A DNA stretch of 64,000 nucleotides from Euborellia annulipes (Eukaryota; Arthropoda; Insecta; Dermaptera; Anisolabididae). The translations under genes were made by a program, and so were the position numbers. Within the stretch, counting starts at the first letter, position 1. Every line of letters starts with the position of its first letter. Below, one piece after another: positions 47,001-59,000 of this stretch. Below the pieces are notes generated by a model that was not told the DNA's origin, did no database searches, and saw only the letters and a program-made list of their open reading frames with translations. The stretch covers positions 62,001-126,000 of the forward strand of contig JAKCPI010013920.1 in the NCBI GenBank assembly GCA_023213315.1, read 5' to 3'.

Positions 47001-50000
47001 TTGAGCGTTTTGCTCAATCGGCGAAACATTTTGTCCGAAAACGTTTTTACTCAATCGGTGTGCGTTGGCATTGAGCAAAATTGGCATTGCTCTTGGGCAA
47101 AGTGTTTTGTCCGAAAATGTTTTTGTTCAATTGGTGTGCATTGGCATTGAGCAAAATGTTTTGCCCGAAAACGTTTTTACTCAATCGGTGTGCGTTGGCA
47201 TTGAGCAAAATTGGCATTGCTCTTGGGCAAAGTGTTTTGTCCGAAAATGTTTTTTTTTTCAATTGGTGTGCGTTGGCATTGAGCAACAATGTTTTGCCCA
47301 AAAACGTTTTTGCTCAATTGGTGTGCTATGGCATTGAATAAAACGTTTTGCTCTTGGACAAAATGTTTTGTCCGAAAACGTTTTTGCTCGATCGGTGTGC
47401 GTTGGCATTGAGCAAAATTGGCATTGCTCTTGGGCAAAGTATTTTGTCCGAAAATGTTTTTGTTCAATTGGTGTGAGTTGGCATTGAGCAAAATGTTTTG
47501 CCCGAAAAACGTTTTTGCTCAATTGGTGTACGATGACATTGAGCAAAACACGTTTTGCTCTTGGACAAAATGTTTTGTCCGAAAACGTTTTTGCTCAATT
47601 GGTGTGCTTTCATCCTTAAAGTAATCTTTTTTCTATGCTTGAATATATTCCAAAGTATATGCTAGTAAATCTAATTATCAAAATTATTCTTAGATCCCCC
47701 CCTTAAAAAAAAATTGGCAAAGATCAACATCTCCTCAAAAAATGTGCAGAATAGATATCAATGAGATTAAGAAATACACTCGAGGAATGTACACACTGAA
47801 TAAATGGTGAAAGAAAATACTTGAGAGAAAAGACGACTTTGCCCAGGTAACCTCTGGACGCAAATCCAGATGGGAGTCCGCCCCGCTCCCCACTCTGAGT
47901 AGTTGCTTCTAAGATCCACTCATAGATAAATAATTTTAAGATAATTTTTGTTTCAATCATTCAGAATTAAAAAACATATATCTAGATCAAAGTTAATTTA
48001 GAATCTAGGCTATTAAAAATAATATCGTAGAATCTTAAAAAATAATCCTGTTGCTCTTCATTTTGAGGAAATTTAATATTTTTTTCATTTCAAATGGTTG
48101 AATAAGTAAAAAATGATATTAATCTGTCCTCGCTAATCATGCCTAACCACAAGTGCCCAGTTACTTTCTCCATTGCCAAGGTTATCGTCGACAGGCAATA
48201 TAATTATAATAAAATAAATAAATAAATAATCCATAGAGCCAAAATTTATTTATAAATAAGCCTATTGAAGAAAATTGTCAAGAACAAATTAGACTTAAAA
48301 AAGTGCAAAATATCCGAGCTCCGATTTAATATTTTGTTCTAGTTCTCACAAAAATAACCAATATCTTAGTATATACTATTTAAAAATAAAATTCTAGTAT
48401 TTTCATTATGTAAGAGGTAAGGTGTGGTTTATAAAAATAGAGTAAATTAATTTTTTTTTTAAAGATTTCGATATCTGAGGGTTTTTGGTAATAATATCTA
48501 TTTTTCTAAATTAATTAATAGTCATATTTTAATCGCTCGGGAAGGGCAGTACACCCATGATCCTTAGTACAGTCGGCGCTATAAGTGCCTGAGGTGCTAA
48601 AGTGAAGCCTTGAACTTAATATTTTAAAAATAAATAAATCATATTTTTTTAATGCAACTGAAAAGAAGAAGATACTTTTAAAGCAACACTTTCGACGGCT
48701 AAGCATTCGACTGTACATAAGGAAAAAGAAGAACTTGTTTGGCCAGCAAAAAGGAAAAGAGTGTTTAAATAAATAAATTCACATTTCTTCTTTTACATCA
48801 TTCTGATTGACTATCTAAGATTATTCTGATTAATTCTGGATTTAGCCGGTACTTTCATAAAAATTTTCATAATTTTAGAGATAATAAAAATTTTAGTGAT
48901 TTTCAGTGATTTTTAAACATACCCGTATTCATAGTCGTTCCTTGAGGAAGAAGGAATCCTTATATCTATACATTTAAATTTAATAAATTTAAATTTATAT
49001 AAGCTTAAGGATTCCTTGTACCTCAAGCAATGACTATGAATACGGCTATAATTAACTCAAAACAAAAAAAACTAGATATTCAAATTTTGTATTAAGCTAA
49101 TCAAATTGGCCAGAATACTAGTACTTATGTACTTTTTTTCGATTTTCTCAAAATTAACGGTATCAAATTTTTTTTGGGGGGCACACCCTTGAGTGTAGAC
49201 ATTGGGGCCTGGCCCCCCAGAAGGCTCGTGCCCCCCCCCCCCCAGAAAGCTCCTTGCCCCAAGAAAAATTGAGAAAATATGGGGCTTTCCAGACCCAACG
49301 GAGGATAGCTGGTCCCAGCCCCCCCCTCCCCCCAAGCGAGGATGGCTGGTCCCAGGGCCGGATCTAGGGGGGAGGCAGTGGGTGCCCCGGGCGGCAATTA
49401 AAGAAAGATTTACTTAAAAAAAAAAGGTAAAAATGATATGAATTTTGTATAGAAAATTTAAAGGAGGGGGTGGCAAATTAAATTTTGCCCCCCCCCCCCT
49501 AAAAAACCTCGTAGTCCTGGCCCTGGCTGGTCCCATTGCTCCCCCCCCCCAAATTCTCTAGTTAATCCCATGAGTGTAGACAACCGTAACGCCTAAAGGG
49601 TAGTTTTAAAATCGATATTTTCCTTGCAAAAATTATAATAAAATAAATATTCTAATTTCCTAATTTTATTATATCGATAGATTTTAGAATTGTAGGGGTT
49701 GATTTCATTGGTTTTAATTCTGTCCTTTGAGATGCCAGTGCACTGGTTGCCTACATTCAAGGCATCAGATCATAATTGTATCATTTTGGAGAAATGTTTT
49801 GAAGACAGGGGCTATTAATTCTATACAGTAAAATATATAAAATTTAAATTTAGCCATTCATTCTTTACTAAATACTTTTCCTTATATAACATTTAAATTA
49901 ATCTTTTTATAATTGAATTGATTATACTAATTTTTTATTAATTAAGTCATATTTCCTTTGTTATGAATAATTTTATAATGCTCTTTTATAAATATTCTAA

Positions 50001-53000
50001 TTTTTAAATAAAAGCTATTAGCCAATTGGTTTGTTATCAAAGTTAGTTACTTATGCAATTGGATTACTTGAAAGAGATAAGATATGGAAAAATTATTATT
50101 TCTATGTGACCTTTAAATTATATTATTTCAAATAAATTATTATTTTCGAATGATTTTATACAGTAATACGATTATTATTAAATAAATCAAATGAACCAAA
50201 ACAAGGTTAATATTATTTACTTCCAAATAATTAATTTCCTGGCATAGATTTCTACCGCATTCCACAGTGGTCTGTCTTGGATGGAATTTTTAGTTGAAAA
50301 AAAGATCTGACAATCATGCCAATTTAATTAAAATTAGAATAAAAATAATTTGAATCGTCAACAAGTCATCACATAGGTACATTAACCTAACCTCTTGTTT
50401 CTTTTTAGAGGGGAAAGCATACCTAAAATGAACTATAGATTTATTATATTAATGGCCGCTTCGCCCCCCCCCCCCCGGATCCTCTCCAGCTGGCTCGGGC
50501 CCACCTAAGGCGCACCCTTGGCTTTTCTTAATCAATTGCCCCAATTTTTCAGTCAACTCGTTTCAGGCAATTAATAATAATAAAGATTCCTGGCTTATTC
50601 AAAAATACAACCCTCTTCTTATCCCTTTAGAAAAATTTATATATATATATATATATATATATTCAGAACCGGAAGCAAAATTTTTTTTCGGAGTGATGTA
50701 CGGGTGTGGGTTCGGATCCAAAAGGTAATCCCCCCTCCCAAATGAATAAATTTTAAAGAATATAAAATATTTTTTATAATTTCTAATAGTATTTAAAATT
50801 TTAACACCATGTTTCTTTCTATAAGTTTCTATTCTATAAGTTGGGATTTTGGGAGGGTGTTTGGACCCCTCACTGGCTATGGCCAGTATTGAATTAGAGT
50901 AGGCTATAGGAAAATCCTGAAGGTACAAACCCAGCAAAGTAAATACGCGAATTTTAAGCAAGGTCTAGTATTACTTCTATGACACTTTTTTCATATTCTT
51001 TCTTCACAAAAAGTTGAGCTTAACCCTTGGCTGATCTTAATCTCTACTATGTCCAGATATCACCAGATTCACCACGCCCCTTTTTTTTTTATTTATCCCA
51101 TACCCAACAAATTGAGCAATGTTTTTGTTTTGTAGTTTTTGTTTGATAATTAAAGATTTTACGTCATAGGCCTATTAGCATATCGATTTCAATCTATTTC
51201 TGAATTAGATTGGAGGTCCTTTTTGAAATCAAAAAGAATATTATTTTTTTGTATTGGGTAATTTCTCTATAATTTTAGCTCGGTTGCTAGTCCAATTAGT
51301 CGCGACCCCCTGGGGCCGAGGTCATCGATTTCTGCCCTCTCTTGCTGATAACCTCCCCCTTGACACACTTCTTGATACGCCTCTCTGATAAAATGTTATC
51401 ATCAATTGGAAAATTCTAAATCGCTAATGTTTAAAGTTATTATTTTCAATATTATTTATGCATTTAAAAGTTTATTATGGCAGTGTCTTTTGGGTCAAAG
51501 AGAAGACATAGCTTCTAGTGCCTAGGGTCCCGGGTTCGCTTCCCGTCCCAAGCGAGAATAATTTATTTCATTTGAATTGGCTACCAATCATTTAAATAAA
51601 TAGGGGACTAAATGGCCTTAGATGACCTTATATAAACGTTAAATAAATAAAAATGTTTATTTTTACATTGACAAGTGAATGACCATATGGTCGCCGTGAT
51701 CAGCGGCGTAACTAGCCTTTGAGGGCGGAGGGGGAGAAGTTCAAAAGGGCGCCGTTTTTCAAGTTGTAATATAATTTTAAAGAAATCTATCAATTTTTTG
51801 GACAATCTATCGAAAGAATATGATAAAATCACCATCCCTGGACTATATCTTAGATGCCCTAAGGCGCCTATGTCGGTATCGAGGGGCGTCAAAGGCTTGA
51901 AGCGCCTGGGGCGGAGGGGGCTCGCGCCCGCCCTCGCCCCGACCTAGTTACGCTACTGGCCGTGATTCGAAACATCAAAGAATAAAAAAATGTTTCAATA
52001 AAATTTGAGAAAAGTTTGATCAAAATAATAAAAGACATCAGACTCGATTATTGTTTTTCTCTTCAAATTTTTTTAGTTGTTGTGAGTTGTAGTAGTTCAA
52101 GAATCAATATCAAAGACATATTTGTGAATCAATTATTGTTTAAATCCTTCAATCAAAAAAAAAAAAACGCAGAAATAATGAATTGATGGAATCGAGTGTA
52201 AATTCGTTTGTTTGGTTGCTGGAAGATTGGCAACACAAAACTCCTTAAAGATAAACAACCAAGAGTGTGGCCTACGCTAATCCCTGGAGCTAATTGCAAA
52301 ATTCATTAAGGAGTGGGGTCTAAACGCACTTAAAAAAAAAAACTAGACTATTATAAGGAATTTTTTTTTAATGAATTATATTCATAAGGGATTATTGGGA
52401 CAGAAAATTATAATTTTTTTAATGACTCATTAAAAAATTAAGAAAATTAACACACATCATGCCTAATACGAATAACATATAAGAAAATTATTTTTTTGTT
52501 ATAAACATTAAATTATTAGCTACCATTCTGACATCTCTTGGCAAATTTTCGTAATAGGTGTTTTGTTTATTACTTTCTCTTACCTATGTATATATGTAAT
52601 ATATATATAGAGAGAAAGTATTGGATTCATGTCAAAAATTCGATGTCGAGATTTTGATGGATCTTCACGTTTTGAGGTCCCCTGAATCCAAAAAAGTGGT
52701 TTTCGCGACATGGTCTGTCTGTGGGTGGGTGGGTGGGTGGGTGGGTGTGTCTGTGTTCAATTTTAAGCATGAAGGAATTGAGCTATGAGGCTGAAATTTT
52801 ATATTTAAGTTAAACACCCTCCTGGACCGGAAAAATAAGCTTTTAATCAAAATCGGCCAAAGAGTACTAGTACTTTACTGATGTACTTTTTCAGTTTTTT
52901 TCGATTTTCTCAAAATTTGCTCCAACGATTTTTTTTTAAATTCAAAAATCAATTATTTTTTAGATGCTCTTTAAAATGTATATTCTCATTTTGCGATTGA

Positions 53001-56000
53001 AATCTTCTGAAGACCACTTTACTCTTGTATTTCATAGGGAAGGATAGGAGAAATGGTTGCCATGGTAACAAAATATAAATATTTTCCCATACTTATAAAT
53101 TTTACATCTGAATTCCAATGTTCCGTACTGTCGGGAACTAAATATATGTCGACACAAAAAATCTGGTGTGACAAGCACAGAACACAACTTTCGATTACCG
53201 AAGGTAAGAGAAAGTTGTGTGCTGTGCGCCAGTCACACCAGATTTTTACTTTTTAAGACACACAACGCCCTCTTGTCGGGAAAAACCAGGGAAAAACATA
53301 CATAACATCTACACTACTGAACCCCCTAAAGCAGTGATTTCCAAACTTTAAGTTACCACGCCTCCCTTAAAAATATTTATTCTTATGACGCCTCCCCCCC
53401 CCCTTTTATAAAATACAAAAACAAAAATTTTTAATGCTAAAAAATATAAATTTATATAAAAATATTTTTTTTTATTTATTCTTATTTATATTAAAACTAG
53501 CAATCAATTGGAAAATTGGTCCTGGTGGCCAATATTCGCGCCTCCCCTTAGACTAGTCCGAGCCTCCCTAGGGAAGCGCGCCTCACAGTTTGGAAAACGC
53601 TGGTGTAAGGGTATTTTATGGCTGGTGGAATTTGTATCAGGAATGAAAGTTAGAAGAAAACGCAACCAGAATTTTTTCTTTAAAAATATATTTTAACAGC
53701 TTGACGTTTCGGCCTTGACCAAAGCAGAAACGTCAGCTGTTAAAATATATTTTTAAAGAAAAAATTCTGGCTTCGTTTTTTCTAACTTCCATTCCTGAAG
53801 AAAAATATTTTTCTCAAATCTTATTTTCACCCCCCTAGGGTGCCTAACTTAAATATAAAATTTCAATCTTCTAGCTCAATTCAAACCCAAACAGACACAC
53901 AGACAGAACATGTCGCGAAAACCATTTTTTTTTTTTGGATTCAGGGGACCTCAAAATGTATATATCTATCAAAGTCTCGACATCGAAATTTTGACATGAA
54001 TCCATTATTTCTCTCCATATATATGTATATTAACTTATATATATAGGTAAGAGAAAGTAAAAATTCAAAACCGAATTGAGATTAGTTCTATATACAAAAA
54101 GATGCGCTATCTCACCCCAGTAAAATTCTAAGTGGACTAAACATATCTTACTTTCCTACCTAATGAAAAAAATCCTTACAAAATTCTGCAAGGGATTCGA
54201 TAGGTTCCTAAATTACCCTGTGTTATTATTATCTGTTTATGAGAGTTTCGAAATTCTCAAAAATTAATTCCGCCCCAGTAATAAGAAATTTTAGAATGAC
54301 ATTAAAATGTTTCTATCCTACTATACTATTTGCTAAATATTGAATATAAATTTTAACTCAAACGGAATGCACTTATTTTTTAGTTAAAGTATTAAAAAAC
54401 ATTAATATCTTTGAGCATTATAGGGAATGGGGCATTAACCCCCATGTTTAATGCCTTCATACCTCCCCTCTCCCTTTAAGGAAATTACTCTCAAAATAAT
54501 TTGAATACATTTATAAATAATTATTTCAATTTTTATTTTATTTTCATATTCAAAAGAATCGTTTTTCTCAGTCAAATTATTCGTTTCTATCATTTTTTTT
54601 TTCAATGATAAAATGCATAAAATTACCTTTAATAAGACACTCAAGAGGGTGTGCTGGTTGACGGTGAGGTCAGGGTGGGTTACACTATATTAATTATTCA
54701 CTTTGATTCACTTTAAACACAAAAAAAGAGAGCAGCGCCTGCCTGCTCGGCCACGCACTCGACTCAACTGAACGAGAGAGAGACTTGTCTCTTTCTATAG
54801 GAATAAAATAGATGAAAATAACAATTCCCTTTTTATTAAAAGTAAAAAAATACCTTTTGCTCTAATCTAACTATATTTATAACTGGAAAAGAATGTCAAC
54901 AAATGATTTGGAATATTCCAAGGCCTTTCTTAAATAACCAACCCTTCACCCCCGCACCCCTAATCAAAATAATAATCAACGCTATTTTTTGAATGTTTTC
55001 TATTTATTTGGCTTCCATTTAGCTAAAATCAATTTAAAAAAACATTTTTTTTTTTTCAATTTTTCAACCCCTTATCCAATCCTAATAAATAAAATAATTA
55101 ACAATGCTTTCGCCTTCGGCGAGCTTCGCGTCTAGTCAGAAAAAAATTAGAACCCTGAAAAACTTCCCTGGATCCGCCTTTGGGTTTTACACATAGTATA
55201 ATTTTCTAGAATGTCTTACTTTAGGCCAGTGGTTTATGTTTTAACGCCCCCTTAAAAATATTTAATCATATGACGCCCCCTACCCCACACATTTAATAAA
55301 ATAGTACAAAAACAAAAATTTTTAATACTAAAAAATATAAATTTATATAAATATATTTTTTTTATTTATTCATATTTATTAGTTTAATTAAAAACTCAGT
55401 CCCAGAATCTTCTAAATTATTTTATTATTTTATTTATAAAACTAGCAATCATTAGGAAAATTGATCTTGGTGGTCAATATTCGCGCCTCCCCTTAGACTA
55501 ATCCGCGCCTCCCTAGGGAGGCGGGCCTCACAGTTTGGAAAACGCTGCCCTAAGGAGTGGGTCTTTGGGTTGCCTGCCTCCAGAGCTTCCTAATTTCTAT
55601 ACAAACCATTGGAAAATATAGGGCAAATATTTAAATATGGATGAGAGGAGTTCTAATTAAAAAAAAGGATTGATTCCATTTTCTTATTATTCTATAATTT
55701 AGAACTGTTAATTTGCAATTAGATGATTAGATAAATTTTTTGGAGACGTTTCATTGCCGTGACCTTGAGCAGGGTTGAAAAATGCCATCAGATTTTCAAA
55801 CCGTAGGGGCAATGTTAAACGTAATTGAACCTTGGTTGAGTGGCCCCGAGAAATAAGCGTGTCAGTATGCCAGTATTTTTACAAGAAATATGAATTGTTG
55901 GCAAAACGAAGTCGATTTATCAAAGAAAAATTACTTGCCAAAGGTAAATAATTTTTTACTTTTTCTTAGCTATATATATATGTTAATATATAGAAAGAAA

Positions 56001-59000
56001 GTATTGCATTCATGTCAAAAATTCGATGTCAAGATTTTTTAACTTGCTGAGAAAAAAAAATTTACCAGGATTAAATGGCAATGACTTAATAAACAAGCTT
56101 AGGGTGTTTTAAGGATAGAGTTGAGAAATTAGAAAATAAATAAAAGAGACCTTGAATTGATTTAAGAATCTTGGACTATGTTCCAAATTATTAGCAAATT
56201 TGTGATTCATATTTTATGTTTTGGCAATGAAAATTCTTCAGAGAAATTTATCTATGTGAATTTTGCGTCATAAATTTTTGATTTATTAAAAGATAAAGTA
56301 TGAGAAGACAGATTCGTCAAGATAAAGAGAACGAGAAAGTGAGTTGATTGGTATTTAATAAGTAAAATTCCATTAACAATAAGTAGCAAAATATTTATTT
56401 TTTGTTATGGAAAATTTTAAATATATAAACGGTCTAGATCAGTGGTTCCCAACCTTTTTTGACCCATCGCCCCTTTCTGGAGGTTGACTAACACCTATCG
56501 CTCCCCTTTACATTTTCATTGTATGCCTAATTTTAATTTGAAGTAAAGTGTAAATAATAAAGCTTTTATTATTTTAAACAATTTTATTACCATAGGCCTA
56601 TACACAGGGCCGCAGACAGACTTGACGGGCCCCGGGGCTACTTACTAATACGCACCCCCCCCCCCCCCAAAAAAAAAAAAAAAAACAACTTAAAGTTGTT
56701 TTTTAGTATGTAAAAGGCTATTGTGGCCTTCATGCCAACACTTTTTTACACAGTTTTTGACACAACTTTTGAAATAGTTATACATAGCTTACAATATTTA
56801 TTTAAATAAATTTTTTCAAAATTTCCTAAACAAAGGGTTACAATAATTTATCGAGGACAGAGGATTTCCGGGGGAATGGGAATTTTTTTTGAAAATTAGC
56901 CACTGAAATCTGCGTTTTGCTATTTTGAATCGTGAAAAAGATCAAACTTGATTTGAGCTTAAAGGGCCCGGGCCCCCAGAGGAAAAAAAATTTCAAGAAA
57001 ATGATTTTTTTTAATCGAAATTTAAGATTTGAGCTAAAAGTGATGTTTCAATTCTAGATTGAAATTATCTTCAGACTTTTTTATTTTTATGATAATATTT
57101 TGTCCTCTTCTATCCTAACCATCCTGTAAAAAGGAGATTGTTCTCCCTTTGAATACTCATCGCCCCCCAATCGCCCCCCCTGAAAACCCAAATCGCCCAC
57201 TTGGGGGCGATCGCCCCCAGGTTGGGAACCACTGGTCTAGATAAATAGTTTAGTTTTCTTAATGAGGGATATGATTTTAAATCATATAAAAATAAATAGG
57301 TGAGCCGGAATGTTTTGAAAAAAAAAAAAAAAAAAAAAATATTTTTAGAGAATATAAGTTATGTTTTTAAAAAAGTTCCTATGGCAAAAAGATTCAAGAA
57401 CGGCCCTAGGTGATTTTTTAGAAGCAAGACTAGAATTATTATTAGAAGAAATCCAATCCTTTTAAAGTGGAATACTAAAAAGTATACCTGCTTAAAATGA
57501 AAAAATTAAAAAAAGTTGAGAAACAAATCAAAATAACTAGTCCTCTAAGGGGAGGTGGGCTGGGTCCCCCCCCCCCCTTGCAGGACCACAACTGAAAAGA
57601 TTATACAAATATATATTTCTGATCAGGGGAGGCCCAATATATTAAGCCACTTTTCTGAAATTGGCGTAAACAACTTGTAAGCAGAGCAAAAAAAAAGGCA
57701 AAAGGGAAGCGGAAGAATAAATTTCGAAATGTTAATAAAGGCTGCCTTTTATATTGTAGAAGAGCTGACCGATAAAATTGGAATAGTGGACAGTTCATAA
57801 TATTTATTGTAAGATAATAGGGTGTGGATCGAGTCAAGTCAAAACTAAGTATTATATTAAAATTGAACTTAACTAGTAGATATTTACTATAAATGTTAAT
57901 TTTATAGATTGTATATAGTATATGATAATTTTATTATAAGAAAAACATGATCAAAAAAAAGTCTGAAGTTTAGCTCTAAGAGGTGATGCGTCTTAATGCG
58001 TCTTTTAATTTTATTCATAAAGTATAGAGAGGTTCAGAAAATAAGTCAAAGACTTGTTTAAAAAAAAGGTAATTTAAAAGTATTTATTTTTTTTAAGAAT
58101 ATTTGTTAAACTAAACAGGAAGTCGATTAATTTATGAATCATGTGAATGTGAATGACTCAAATGAAATAAACAAAAAGTCAGAAGAAAATTAAGGTCATT
58201 ATATGAATATCGCCTTTTGGCTTAGGCATTTCTTCAATTTCCAAGTTAATTAGTGGATTAGACAGTGAAGGCAGGATTTGTATGGAAATATGTGATTTTT
58301 TTTTTTTGCTATTGATAGTTTTGAATAAAATTCCATTCATTAGGTTCTTATCAATAAATAATCAAATTTTATCTCTGTCTAATGTCTTTGGAATCAGTGT
58401 CAACACCAAGATAAACATTAAAAAAAAATAATTTAAGGAATTTGAAAGATAATTAAAATATATTATAAATGAGAATAGGCTTAGTATTGTGAAGTAGATT
58501 TGTTTGACCAGTCAAAAAGGATATCTATAATGCAGGACTTTTGAAAACCAAATTGGTTTACAGATGAAGATATATGTGGGTCGTCCAATTTATTTGGATT
58601 ATCTTCTCCCGAGTTGAGTCAAGGTTTCGGAGACCAAACGCCTCCTTCTTCATGACCACGAGGGGTCAAGAAAACAAATTTGCCCTAATAACAAAATTGA
58701 GGACTTGAAAATTGTTTTCTTGACCCGGCATGGTCTGAAGAAGGAGTCGTTTGGACTCCGAAACGTTGACTCATAGCGGCAAGAGATAATCCAAATTAAT
58801 TGGCCTGATCACCAGATTTTTATTTATCTTTATCCTTCTCAAATCGGTTCAACTTTTATGAATCAATTGGATAAAGAAGAAGACTTTTAAAAATAGACCG
58901 CTTTAAACTTTTACAATATTTCTACAGGGTGAAAATTTGTAAAAATAAAATTATTTAATCTTAAAAGTTTAAAAGCAGCCGGAGGGGGGCCTGACAACGA

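Larger units (their letters stand above)
52569..54062. mobile_element. Composite inverted-repeat element, ACTTTCTCTTACC family
   Basis: The left end (52569 on) and right end (to 54062) are inverted copies of about 250 bp: TTACTTTCTCTTACCTATG against TAGGTAAGAGAAAGTAAAAA, with GTTTTCGCGACATGGTCTGT against its inverse inside. The left arm holds a (GGTG)n minisatellite (52723-52750). Nested in the middle are a hAT MITE (53332-53602) and a PLE-like hairpin (about 53645-53790). No transposase was found. Confidence 0.65.

Noticed and set aside
47047..47546. Six overlapping frames with repeated motifs
   Set aside because: They arise from tandem repetition of a non-coding unit; different frames on both strands are equally open.
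46842..47617. CRISPR array
   Set aside because: Units are long, adjacent and diverged without unique spacers, in a eukaryotic context, and the element has transposon-like ends.
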